A DNA stretch of 64,000 bases, taken from Solen grandis (Eukaryota; Mollusca; Bivalvia; Adapedonta; Solenidae). The stretch spans positions 25,787,222-25,851,221 of the forward strand of contig CM037777.1 in NCBI GenBank assembly GCA_021229015.1, given 5' to 3'. Under the pieces are notes generated by a model. The model saw nothing but the letters and a program-made list of their open reading frames with translations. It searched no databases and had not been told where the DNA came from. Position 1 is the first letter of the stretch, and each line of letters starts with the position of its first letter. Of this stretch, positions 43,570 to 53,015 are shown piece after piece. The position numbers were made by a program, and so were the translations under genes.

Positions 43570-44572
43570 TGTGTCGCCTGCATAGCATGGCAGACACATA
43601 GGGATCACTTTGTCCGTCGTCGTCGTCGTCGGCGTCGTCGTCGGTGTCGTCGGCGTCACACTTTCTTGTCCGGAGCATAACTCGAAAAGTATTTGAGGTA
43701 TCATCTTGAAACTTAAAACATGGATAGATCACATTGAGGTGGAGTGCAGTGCACAAGAATGATAACTCTGACTTTTGTATTTTCTGAGTTATTACCCTTT
43801 GTTGATTCTGAGATTTTATTTTTGTCCGGACCATAACTCAAAAAGTATTTGAGGTATCACCTTGAAACTTAAAAATGGATCACATTGAGGGAGTGCAGTG
43901 CACAAGAATGATAACCTGACTTTCATATTTTCTGAGTTATTGCCCTTTGTTGATTTTCAGTCTTAATTTTTGTCCAGGGCATAACTCAAAAAGTATTTGA
44001 GGTGCTGACTTAAAACTTTATAGATAGATAGATCTCATTGAAGAGGAGTGCAGTGCATAAGAATGATAACTCTGTTTTATTTTCTGAGTTATTTCCCTTT
44101 GTTGATTTTCAGACTTAATTTTTGTCTGGGGCATAACTCGAAACGTACAATGGTCTGAGTGTTTCTCTTTTTCCTTGAGTTATTGCCCTTTGTTGATACT
44201 CAGACTTCATTTTTGTCTGGAGCATAACACGAAAAGTATTTGAGGTATTACTTTGAAACCTCACAGGTGGAAAGATCTCATGGAGTGCATTGTGCAAGAA
44301 TGATAACTGTTGTATTTTTGGAGTTATTTCCCTTTGTTTATTTTTTTGGATTTAATTCTTGTGTGGTGCATAACTTGTAAAGTATTTGAAGTGTTGCCTT
44401 AAACATTTATAGTAGATAGATCTCATTGGTCTGAGTGCAGTACACAAGAATGATAACTCAATAATGATAATGATGACTACAAACTTGCAACATATATATA
44501 ATTAACGTCATAAGTGCTTAATGACGTCATAATTTTTCTTACAGTTAATGTTTTGAATTCATAGTCATTCTG

Positions 44573-44612
44573 ACACTCCTCTGATGAAGACTGTATAGTC
44601 GAAAGTGCTCGG
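44573..44612 (+). other. Hammerhead-ribozyme-like core, degenerate
   Basis: CTCTGATGAAGACTGTATAG then TCGAAAGTGC contains CTGATGA, a stem-loop GACT-GTAT-AGTC, then GAAA: the conserved pieces of a hammerhead core in order. There is one extra A between CTGATGA and the stem. A possible stem III (AGTGC with GCACT near 44630) is followed by G where a cleavable base should be. It is probably an inactive relic, as often found in repeat DNA of invertebrates. Confidence 0.3.
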
Positions 44613-44652
44613 GAAAATTATTACATATTGCACTGTTTGAATATTTTATTCC

Positions 44653-44690
44653 CCCCCCCCCCCCCCCAAAAAAATAAATAAATATATATT

Positions 44691-44735
<45 letters not shown>
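44653..44735. repeat. Poly-C run and AT/GT microsatellite
   Basis: About 15 C near 44652-44667, then TATATATA and a long GT run to about 44735. The minus-strand open frame reading HTHTHT is an artefact of it. Confidence 0.9.
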
Positions 44736-44737
<2 letters not shown>

Positions 44738-44849
44738 TTTGGTGTTATTTTGTACCTCACAAAATAGATTATGCTTTATCAATAATTTGTCAAAAGATCG
44801 ATTTTCTAGTCAATTCTTTCATCAAACATGCTTAAATGCAGGCGACACA

Positions 44850-45214
44850 AGTGTTCCGAGGAACACCCACATCTAGTTATTTCACTTATGTTGGATTATT
44901 TGTTGACCCCTTGTGAAATAAAACGTAATTTTAACTGTTGCGGTTCCATAGCATAGACACATTTTGTTATGCTGGGCAAAAAAAAAAAATTCTTATTTAG
45001 AGCAATGGTTTTAAAAATGAGTTAGGTAGGGTAGGGATTGATTTTTTTGTTATTCTTTTTTTTTAAGGTCTAGTCATAACAATTAACAGATTGCAATTTC
45101 CAAACAGGCAATTTGGCGATCCCAAAATGACCGCTAAAAACTGTAGGGTCGGAGGGTTCTCACTATGTAGGGTGGGGTTGACCGAAACACAGAATTTTTT
45201 TATTTAGGCCCTGG
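44850..45214. other. Spacer with short dispersed repeat
   Basis: Contains the second copy (about 44970-45045) of the short repeat at 41905. Nothing else recognised. Confidence 0.4.
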
Positions 45215-45436
45215 CAAACAGAGCAAACCCAGATCAGACAGCTCTTTGAAGAAACCCTGATCATCATGTCACCTCTGTTTGTTCATACAATGCTGCAGCT
45301 CAAGATTCTAAACAAGAAAATTCCATCGTTTCATACCGATACAATGCACCATTTAAAATCCAGTAAATTAATATTCATATCAAGTTATAAATATGTATAT
45401 GAATATACATGAAGTAAAGGGTTGAAATGAAATCCA
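45215..45436 (+). repeat. Dispersed AT-rich family E, copy
   Basis: CAAACAGAGCAAACCCAGAT, CAGACAGCTCTTTGAAGAAA, CCTCTGTTTGTTCATACAAT, then TTCATACCGATACAATGC, CAGTAAATTAATATTCATAT and ATGAATATACATGAAGTAAA then GGGTT. The same order occurs at 50325-50790, 51585-51720 and 57755-58290. Ends resembling TTAACTCTTTACCTCATGAA suggest a TTAA-target element with termini related to the MITE family, but this is inference. Confidence 0.6.
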
Positions 45437-45518
45437 ATGTAATGTCCTGGTAGTCTTATGGGTCATATGGAAAATACTGAAGATAGACACAGTCATGTCA
45501 TAGATAGCAATGGTCATA

Positions 45519-45780
45519 TTAACCCTTTCCCTCATAGAGGAAACCATGAAAAGACCTATGCGAACAGCATAAAACCAGATCAGCCTGCGAGTAACTCGCA
45601 GGCTGATCAGGTTACTCGCAGGCTGATCAGGTTTTATGCTGTTCGCTGCTCCTCAGTGGTCTGGAAATGAGGATTTTGTAATTAAATTTGGTAAGGTTTA
45701 ACTGTGGTTTTCTGCAGATCAGGCTTTATGTGGTACCTATTGAGTGCATCAAAATGAGTCTATATGAGGGAAAGGGTTAA
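45519..45780 (+). mobile_element. TTAA-flanked MITE family, copy 4, with arm duplication
   Basis: Full-length with TTAA flanks, but about 20 bp longer because ACTCGCAGGCTGATCAGGTT is tandemly duplicated in the right hairpin arm (about 45594-45633). Such a duplication is expected from slippage at a hairpin. Confidence 0.88.
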
Positions 45781-46095
45781 AGACAGACAATGTCATGGTG
45801 AAGATAAGCCTATTCACTCATTACTCGTCAACTGATCTGTCATTCCTATCAACAAAGATAGGCTAGAAGCTCCTGACCTAAACATAGCTATATTTATAAT
45901 GAATAGATGTATGTGTGTGTGTGTGTGTGTGGAGGGGGGGGGGCAAATGATAAACTGATATAGGATGATAAAGGACTCATGTATAAAACAGTAGGCTAAA
46001 CATGGGTCTGGAATATGTCATCTCATAAGTAAACGGATATATGTCAGGATATATAAGCGTGCTTTTATGCAAATGAGGGAAGTATTGATTTCACG
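45781..46095. other. Spacer upstream of a candidate exon
   Basis: GT run at about 45909-45931 followed by poly-G. A TATATAAG sequence at about 46051 and an octamer-like ATGCAAAT at about 46067 precede the candidate exon at 46096. Confidence 0.4.
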
Positions 46096-46134
46096 ATGAG
46101 TCAGGATGCTAAGAAAAAACTTTCACGTAGTCTG
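46096..46134 (+). CDS. Candidate alternative first coding exon
   Basis: ATG followed by 13 codons, MSQDAKKKLSRSL, then a strong donor (CTG|GTAAGG), phase 0. TATATAAG lies about 45 bases upstream. Basic short N-termini like this occur on alternative first exons. It lies on the same strand and has the same exit phase as 38534-38584, so both could splice to one shared downstream exon, but none was identified in the window. Chance cannot be excluded. Confidence 0.3.
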
Positions 46135-46440
46135 GTAAGGCATGTTTTTGTTCAGCCCAAATATATCATCATTCATTTTGTGGATTATTCACATTCAGGC
46201 ATTATTATGAAATTGACATGATCGTGTTGTGATTATTCATTGTGATTTATGCATTATTAAGTCATTTTTCTTTGTACATTTGTTCTAGAAATGATTTACA
46301 GAGAGAGATATTATTAAAGTTGGTGTAATAAAAATAATCTTAAGACAATGGGATGATGACAGATTTTCTTGTCCAGAGAATAAGAACAAGAGTGTTCTCT
46401 GGAACATGTTTGTCATTTGCTGTTCAAAGCATGACAGGAA
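46135..46440. other. AT-rich spacer
   Basis: Nothing recognised up to the array-element fragment. Confidence 0.35.
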
Positions 46441-46530
46441 AAGTGTGACGGACAAACAGACGGACAGATATACAGACAGGCAGATGACGGAAAAGTGATC
46501 CCTATGTGTCACGTATTCCTCTGCTTATAG
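46320..46530 (-). repeat. Fragment of the 43.6-kb array-element family
   Basis: On the minus strand CGTGACACATAGGGATCACT, a CCGTC/CTGTCTG microsatellite and one degraded unit (TTTTCCTGTCATGCTTTGAA) appear in the order seen at the left ends of 24917 and 43570. The array is almost entirely lost. Confidence 0.55.
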
Positions 46531-46540
46531 AAGATGACAA

Positions 46541-46887
46541 TGACAAAAAAAAAAAAAAAAAATGGTCCTGGTTGCCAAGTGGTTAGAGCGTCCACCCTGG
46601 AATCAGTAGGTCATGGGTTTAATCCCTGGCTGCGACATACCAAAGTCGTGAAAAATGGTACAGGTGTAGCTGCCTCACTTGGGGCTCAGCATATAAGGGT
46701 AGATGCAGGACTGGTTGGCCCGGTGTCAGGATAATGTGACTGGGTGTGGTATCATGCCACATGTCTACGGCGTGATTCTGCAGTGTGGCAGCACTAAATA
46801 TCTGTCTCAAGTAGACATTGTCTCCAAATGACTGAAATACTGTCAGTGGGACGTTAAACCCAATAAACAAACAAACAAACAAAACAA
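46541..46887 (+). mobile_element. SINE family B, best full-length copy
   Basis: Head GGTCCTGGTTGCCAAGTGGT with TAGAGCGTCC (A-box region) and GTCATGGGTTTAATCCCTGG (B-box region). Body: GGGGCTCAGCATATAAGGGT, GGACTGGTTGGCCCGGTGTC, GTGGTATCATGCCACATGTC, TACGGCGTGATTCTGCAGTG. It ends with GACGTTAAACCC and an AAAC-rich tail (AAACAAACAAACAAAC). It follows a poly-A run at 46541-46561. Copies or pieces occur at 32107, 37093, 37665, 50349, 51005, 53783 and 55360. Confidence 0.8.
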
Positions 46888-47786
46888 AAACATAGAGAAA
46901 CTATGGCATTTATCATTCATAGTTTTTGACAAGAGAAGAAAGTTAACCGATGCTGAGAATTAACCGAGAAAATAAATATGATGATTAAAATAAAATGGTG
47001 AAGTTAAAGTCAGCTCAGGTATACCATCTTACAAAATTCATTAAAACATTTTTGTGATGTAATTCTTTGCTATTTCAGTACATTATATGGATTATTGTAC
47101 TGTATCCATCTAGTATGTTGATTACAGTCTAATAATAATATCTGGCCCTCAAGTGTTTACTTAAGACCTATGCAGAGTTTCATTTTTCTTGTGTTTCTTG
47201 GGTATCATCCATTACTTCAACAAAGAAAATCATGAATGATTTCAATTCCTCATGCTTATTTTGTGATGTCTCAAAACGCCTCAAACTATCCAACATTTCA
47301 TAGAAAAACACATCTTTTCTATGAAATATGAGACAGTTTTCGGCCTTTCTCCCTCAAAATGTTGGACCATTGTGAAGCCTAATTGGAAGCATGCAGTCAT
47401 TTTGTCATTCAGAACAGAATCTACAGTATCACCGTTGTTTTACATGTATAATGATCTCTATGGTATACTGATGATGGTATTAACCAAATTGGTTACAGGT
47501 TGATCTGGTTTTAACTGGTCACATGGGCCATTTTGGACAGGTAACATTCACAAGGTATTCAGGCTGGATCTGAGTTCACCAGCTGTATGCAAATGACTTC
47601 TGTGACAAATAGATACTGAATGATGTAATAACTGTCAAAATTAGCTACAATTTACTGAGAATCCACAAGAGGCGTTCATGGTGTTACAATGGTCTTTTAT
47701 TATAATAAAAATCTCATCTTAAGAGTATGCATTTGAGAGAAAAATGTTATATTTCCTTTTATTTAGATTGGGAAACAAGATCTGTT
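46888..47786. other. AT-rich non-coding stretch
   Basis: Nothing recognised. A short local repeat (AAAACACATCTTTTCTATGA) surrounds 47300. Confidence 0.4.

Positions 47787-47836
<50 letters not shown>
47787..47836. repeat. ATC trinucleotide microsatellite
   Basis: Sixteen to seventeen uninterrupted ATC units. Confidence 0.95.
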
Positions 47837-48489
47837 TTGTTTTTCTCTTTTTCATTTGCTTGAAAAAGGCTTAATCTTTTGGGGGTAATAGGATCAAGAA
47901 ATCTGACCAGTGGTATTAAGAAATATTGTTCAACCACTGATATTAGCGCATAACTGTCTAGGCCCCCAGCTGTGATCATTTTGAGAAATGTCCATTCTTA
48001 TGGTCAACAGTTGAATGTCCTTAATATTCATAGGACATCAGCAACAGCTGGTCAGTGGTCGGTCTGTGTCCAGAGCTGGACCAGCCAAAGTCCCTAGACA
48101 CTGATAATTATATATGTGGCTATTGGGGCATGGCAAATCCCACCACTAATTTTGGCTAGCCTCTTTTCCAGAGCCTAATTAGGTTACCCTGGACAGGAGT
48201 GAGACATGGTCAGGCCATGATGTGCAGTTATTGTGTTAAACTTGTCATGCTATGGTTTATTTATTGCCTGTTCTTGATTGAGCATCTCCTTTGTTGAGTC
48301 ATTGGATAGTGAAGTGAATGCACACAATGGTGGAGTGGAAACATTGGAGTTACAATGCCTTGCATTCAAATTATGGTAAAGATATCAATATACATAAATA
48401 TTGGCGTGTTTCATTGATGGCCGAATTATGGGGCTTTGAGGAGATATTTTCTTCTATACTTACGCAAGGGAGGTCCGGATAGTGCTCAG
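47837..48489. other. Non-coding stretch
   Basis: GC-richer patch at 48040-48230 without a conserved open frame. Nothing recognised. Confidence 0.4.
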
Positions 48490-48765
48490 TGTTAAAGCAG
48501 CTCATTCACAGATGATCAGTAGATATTTAAAACAATTTTTCTTCTCACCCTTGTTAATGTTGGTGATGTCTTTGTTTCCTGACAAATTAACTTGGACAGT
48601 GTAGGTCTCCTTGCAGGAAAAGCTATTTTCTTGAATGCAACTTGGATAAATCTAGAATATGATATCCCCGAAGGACATGCTCGGCTACATGGCATCCTCA
48701 CCAGTTCAGGGTAGCTATTTCATAAGTTCATCCTATGAAGTTAGCCCATGCGGGTAAAATGAATC
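48490..48765 (+). repeat. Dispersed repeat, copy 2 (pairs with 25.5 kb)
   Basis: Collinear with 25548-25885: CTTGTTAATGTTGGTGATGT, CTTTGTTTCCTGACAAATTA, GGCATCCTCACCAGTTCAGG, GTAGCTATTT. The minus-strand 61-codon frame inside is not conserved in the other copy. Confidence 0.55.
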
Positions 48766-48790
48766 AATCTAAATATAAGTTTTATCAGTC

Positions 48791-49032
48791 TTAACCCTTT
48801 CCCGCATTGAGGAAACCATGAAAAGACCTATGCGAACAGCATAAAACCAGATCAGCCTGCGAGTAACTCGTAGCCTGATCAGGTTTTATGCTTTTCGCTG
48901 CTTCTCAGTGGTCTGGAAATGAGGATTTTATAATTAAATTTGGTAAGGTTTAACTGTGGTTTTCTGCAGATCAGGCTTTATGTGGTACCTATTGAGTGCG
49001 TCAAAATGAGTCTATATGAGGGAAAGGGTTAA
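48791..49032 (+). mobile_element. TTAA-flanked MITE family, copy 5
   Basis: Both TTAA flanks and most of the hairpin are present. Point changes (CCCGCATTGAGG at the left end, CTCGTAGCCTGATC in the arm) weaken symmetry. Confidence 0.85.
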
Positions 49033-49411
49033 TATAGTTCCAATACTGTTTGTGACGGTATTGCCTGTGATAGGGAAACTACCCAATATTTTTACGATCA
49101 TGGATGGTTGAATTGGGTGACATTGCATCTGTAGATGGGTATTGATAGACATAATACATACATATAGATAAAAATCAAATGACCATCTGTGAACAAGCTT
49201 TAAGCATACCAGTTATTTACAAAACCAAGTCGGGGTTTGATCTAGTAGCCTGTTTTCCTCCTATATCAAGTCCTGCACAATCTCACATTTTCCTTGGCAA
49301 TCTGAGAAAAGTTGTGGAAATAAAAAAGGTACCATTCTTTTATAAATTTATTTACATGTTTGTCAGTTTTTTGTTTTTTTTTCTCTAAAAATTGAAAGGG
49401 AAACAAAGGAA
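49033..49411. other. Spacer
   Basis: Nothing recognised; the 69-codon plus-strand frame at 49179-49388 has no splice context. Confidence 0.4.
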
Positions 49412-49692
49412 GGAGAGAGAGGGATGAAAAGATCAAGAAAGAGAGAGAGAGAGTGAGAAGATGGTTGGGGAAAATCAGTGATGGGTGAAGAGAGATATTG
49501 GGGTGAAGAGATTGAGAGAGAGACAGACAGAGAGAGAGAGAGGGGAATATTGGGAGGGGTTAGGTGGTGGAAATTAGAGATGGACTGTGATAGAGAGAGA
49601 TAGGGACGAAGAGATGGAGAGAGTGAGAGTAAGAGAGGAAAAGAGTGGGGAGGGGTGATTGGGAGAATCAGAGAGGGAGATAGAGAGAGCAA
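49412..49692. repeat. GA-rich low-complexity tract
   Basis: About 280 bp of GA-rich, strand-asymmetric sequence with repeated GAGAGAGAGAG runs. The 109-codon minus-strand frame rich in serine, leucine and proline is its complement and is not a gene. Confidence 0.9.
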
Positions 49693-50324
49693 ATAGTGAA
49701 TGACAGATTAACAGAGAAAAAAAACTTATGACATTCTAGGTCATTTAGGGGGGAAAAATAATAAAAAAAGAAAAGAAGACTTATGTTAAAGTGCAGTACA
49801 GTTGCTTTGCAGCTTTAAAGATTGGTCAAGGAAATGAGCAAAATTCAAAATCCAATAAATGTTTACCACCCAGACATAGCCAGACTACCAAGCATTCAAT
49901 ACCATGTTACACTCACTGTGGACCCAGCATGCAAAAGTGCCGCCAGACTGTGACTCAGCCATGTATCAGTGGTAACCCATAGATTGTGTCAATATTTCTT
50001 GGAATATTTATAACGATATTGCCCCCTTCGCTTTCTTCCTGCCTCACCGTATGTCAATATGCATCCTGATGGTCTAGGAATCGCAGAATACATGAAATAC
50101 AAATGGTATGCTGGGACAAACTGAATTTACAAGTAATGATTAGTCCTGTAGGAATATTTCGTCTAGATAATGTATCAATATCTACTTTACACTGGTTTTT
50201 ATTTGCATAAATAAGCTTTAACACAGACTGAACTCTATTTCTGAATTCCATGAACTAAGATCAGAATTTAGACAACCAAGAACTAAATTTAAATCTTTAC
50301 CTTTTATGTATACATGTTTTGATG
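49693..50324. other. Non-coding stretch
   Basis: Nothing recognised. A plus-strand frame at 49791-49982 has a mildly coding-like composition but no splice signals or family match. Confidence 0.35.
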
Positions 50325-50790
50325 CTTTAGCAAACAGAGCAGACCCAGTTTTTTTGTTGAGTTTAACATCCAACCACCAGTATTTCAGTCATTTGGAGAT
50401 GATGTCTACTTGGGACAGATATTAAGTGCTGCTACACTGCAGAATCACGCCGTAGACATATGGCATGATACCACACCCAGTCACATTATCCTGACACCGG
50501 GCCAACCAGTCCTGCAACTACCCTTATATGCTGAGCACCAAGCAAGGGAGCTATAATATCTGTACCATTTTCTATGAATTTGGTATGTCACGGCCAGGGA
50601 TCAAACCCACAATCTCCCGTCCCCAAGGCATGTGCTCGAAAGACCCAGATCAAAGTGATCAGTCCAGATTCAACACAGTTTACATAACAAAGAAAAATCC
50701 ATTGTTTCATATACCAAGTTCAATATGTTTCTATCTCCATCAGATCATTAAGTTTTACATTAATATGCATGAGGTAAATAGTTATGAAAA
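50325..50790 (+). repeat. Dispersed family E copy split by a SINE
   Basis: GCAAACAGAGCAGACCCAG on the left resumes after the SINE as ACCCAGATCAAAGTGATCAG, AAGAAAAATCCATTGTTTCA, TATACCAAG and TTAATATGCATGAGGTAAAT. Removing the SINE and one copy of its target duplication restores the order seen at 45215. Confidence 0.65.
50341..50648 (-). mobile_element. SINE family B with 8-bp target duplication
   Basis: The body, about 50349-50640, is inverted: TTAACATCCAACCACCAGTA, GCAGAATCACGCCGTAGACA, GGCATGATACCACACCCAG, then CCAGGGATCAAACCCACAAT. It is flanked by AGACCCAG at 50341-50348 and 50641-50648, a clean target-site duplication inside family E. The tRNA-like head is shortened by roughly 18 bp. 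Confidence 0.82.
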
Positions 50791-51004
50791 TAGGAGCTTT
50801 GTTTGATTTAAGTGAGGACAATTTCAGTGCCTGCCTTGCAGGAGGGAATTTGTAACAGCATCTTGCATACATAATCGTCTTGGTATTACCTAGTCACAGC
50901 TAAACTTTGATGCAAAAATATTCATTTCAGATAAGGCTTCGACAAGATTAAATTCAAGAACAACCAATACATTATGTTCCTGTCAGGATAACTTGCACAA
51001 GTTA

Positions 51005-51200
51005 CAGTCTGATACATTTGGTTGCTAAGGGTAGTTTCAGGACTGGTTGGCCTGGTATCAGGATATATAATGTGACTGTATGTGGTATCATGCCGCATGT
51101 CTATGGCGTGATTCTGCATTGTGGCAGCACTATAATCTCTCTCAAGTAGACATAGTCTCCAAATGTCTGAAATACTTACAGTGATGCCTTAAACCTATCT
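51005..51200 (+). mobile_element. SINE family B, 5'-truncated
   Basis: It starts at GCTAAGGGTAGTTTCAGGAC and runs through GTATGTGGTATCATGCCGCA and GGCGTGATTCTGCATTGTGG to GCCTTAAACC. 5' truncation is typical of SINE insertion. Confidence 0.7.
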
Positions 51201-51221
51201 AACAAATTTGATTACTGATAT

Positions 51222-51471
51222 TTTTAGGTACCTTTACTGTGTTATCATATCCAATGAGATTTGCATGAAAATCACTGAGGTGTTCCAAATGTACTTTGAT
51301 GCCTTATGTCAGTTGGTACCAGGCTTAACCATTTTACCACCTCCTATCCTAGTGTTCTGGGAACTGACCCATCAAGTAATGGACCAATCAATGGGTACCA
51401 GAGGCCTGCTAAATAGATTGCATGTTCAGCTCCATTGTCTCTCATATGTATCGTCCATTAAGCATAAATAG
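51222..51471 (+). CDS. Candidate terminal exon, unrecognised protein
   Basis: After a TTTTTAG acceptor at about 51226 the frame YLYCVIISNEICMKITEVFQ continues through MYFDALCQLVPGLTILPPPI and LVFWELTHQVMDQSMGTRGL to a TAG at 51469. Length is about 80 codons. The residue pattern (amphipathic, W/M/P containing) looks more protein-like than most frames here, yet no family was recognised. It would need a phase-2 predecessor and so does not directly follow the phase-0 exons at 38534 or 46096. Confidence 0.28.
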
Positions 51472-51584
51472 TTTAGACAAGAGTATTTTAGTATTAGGTA
51501 AAAGTATAATAATGCAAATCTTCTTGTCTGGTTTTCTTTTAAAGGGTTTATCTTATTTCGACTTTAATCGATCTGTATTAAGGA

Positions 51585-51725
51585 ATGTCTGATCAAGGTC
51601 TTCTCTGTTTGCTTGTACAATATTGTAGCTTTGATTATACACAGTCCGCACAGAAAAGAAAAATTCTTCATTTTATATACCAGTTTAAATTCAGTAAATT
51701 AATTTTCATAAAGCCGTTACCTATA
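51585..51725 (+). repeat. Dispersed family E fragment
   Basis: TCTGATCAAGGTCTTCTCTG, TTTGCTTGTACAATATTGTA, GCTTT, then TTCATTTTATATACCAGTTT and CAGTAAATTAATTTTCAT. It preserves the segment that was amplified into the 31-bp minisatellite at 34591. Confidence 0.6.
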
Positions 51726-51844
51726 GCACTATGTAATAGCTAAATTCTCAAATAACATAGAAACATATTCCACCATTCCTGTATAACGAAATATTCAAGT
51801 ACATTACTATAAGTTGACATAAATTACTACCTTGTCAATTCTTG

Positions 51845-52044
51845 CATACCACGTGAGTTCGAATCCTGGCTGGGTCATTCTGATTTTCATATGAGGAAGC
51901 CTTCCAGCTGGCTTGCGGTAGGTCGGTGGTTCTACCCAGATGCCTCTGTGCATTCGGGGTCTTCCTCTACCTGTAATTAGCTGGACGTCGCTATATTACT
52001 GAAATACTGTCGAAGCGACGGTAAACTCAAATAGTCAAGTCAAG
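51845..52044 (+). mobile_element. SINE family A, copy next to a MITE
   Basis: B box GAGTTCGAATCCTGG, body GGTCATTCTGATTTTCATAT and CTTGCGGTAGGTCGGTGGTT, tail GACGGTAAACTCAAATAGTC. It lacks the A-box head. A TTAA-target MITE begins exactly at its tail (52045). Confidence 0.72.
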
Positions 52045-52286
52045 TTAACCCTTTCCCTCATAGAAGATACCATGAAAAGACCTATGCGAACAGCATAAAA
52101 CCAGATCAGCCTGTGAGTAACTCGCAGGCTGATCAGGTTTTATGCTGTTCACTGCTCCTCAGTGGTCTGGTAATGAGGATTTTACAATTAAATTTGGTAA
52201 GGTTTGAGTTTGGCTTTCTGCAGATCAAGCTTTATGTGGTACCTATTGAGTGCGTCAAAATGAGTCTATGTGAGGGAAAGGGTTAA
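52045..52286 (+). mobile_element. TTAA-flanked MITE family, copy 6
   Basis: Both TTAA flanks present. The left end reads CCCTTTCCCTCATAGAAG; hairpin arms mostly retained (CAGCCTGTGAGT, ACTCGCAGGCTG). Confidence 0.85.
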
Positions 52287-52773
52287 ATATCTCCAATTTA
52301 TGACAGTAAGTTATATCTTTTTACAGAACATAACATTACCATCAAAATGATACCTTATGTTTTAAAAAAAGTCAAGAAATAAAAATGTTTCATGTAAAAT
52401 AGGTAAATACCTGCATGATGATAACAATGTAAAATGTGTTGCTTTTCTGCTACACTGGTTAAATTTAAGTCATAATATCAAAGAATTTTTTAAAAATAAT
52501 AAGACCGAAAATAATTCCTTGTAGTAGAGAAATGATTTTTTATAATAAGGTTTACACTTTTATCCATTGTAATTTTTAAATACTTTTTTGAAAGTTTGCA
52601 ATATTCAAAAATCTGCTGTGTGCTTGAACAATATTTTTCATTTTGCTTTTACAGGAGTTTCCTATCTCTGTTTAATATGTCTTTGCATTATAACCAACAA
52701 TATCTGTTAAGGAATAACATAATTTGGTAATATCATTAGCGAAACAAGAATATTGAAAACTGCCCCTAAGTAT
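52287..52773. other. AT-rich spacer
   Basis: Nothing recognised. Confidence 0.4.
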
Positions 52774-53015
52774 TTAACCCTTTCCCTCATAGAGGAAACC
52801 ATGAAAAGACCTATGCGAACAGCATAAAACCAGATCAGCCTGTGAGTAACTCGCAGGCTGATCAGGTTTTATGCTGTTCGCTGCTCCTCAGTGGTCTGGA
52901 AATGAGGACTTTATAATTAAATTTGGTAAGTTTTAACCGTGGATTTCTGCAGATCAGGCTTTACGTGGTACCTATTGAGTGCATCAAAATGAGTCTATAT
53001 GAGGGAAAGGGTTAA
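52774..53015 (+). mobile_element. TTAA-flanked MITE family, copy 7
   Basis: Full-length with TTAA flanks, about 490 bp after copy 6 and in the same orientation. The arm difference CAGCCTGTGAGT is shared with copy 6, so they may be related by local duplication or recent common source. Confidence 0.87.

Larger units (their letters stand above)
43570..44849 (+). repeat. TIR, hairpin and ~150-bp array element
   Basis: The terminal inverted repeat TGTGTCGCCTGCAT at 43570-43583 is matched exactly at 44836-44849. The left end folds as a hairpin with GGCAGACACATAGGGATCAC. A GTC microsatellite follows at about 43613-43656. Units start at GTCCGGAGCATAACTC-like sequences at 43668, 43823, 43972, 44123, 44214 (short copy) and 44360. 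The right third holds an AT/GT microsatellite and a poly-C run. The right flank CAAGTGTTCCGAGGAACACC is itself a small palindrome. No protein is encoded. Confidence 0.85.

Noticed and set aside
44545..44760. Minus-strand 71-codon frame with histidine-threonine run
   Set aside because: Direct translation of a GT microsatellite and poly-C run.
49363..49692. 109-codon serine/leucine/proline-rich minus frame
   Set aside because: Complement of a GA-rich low-complexity tract.
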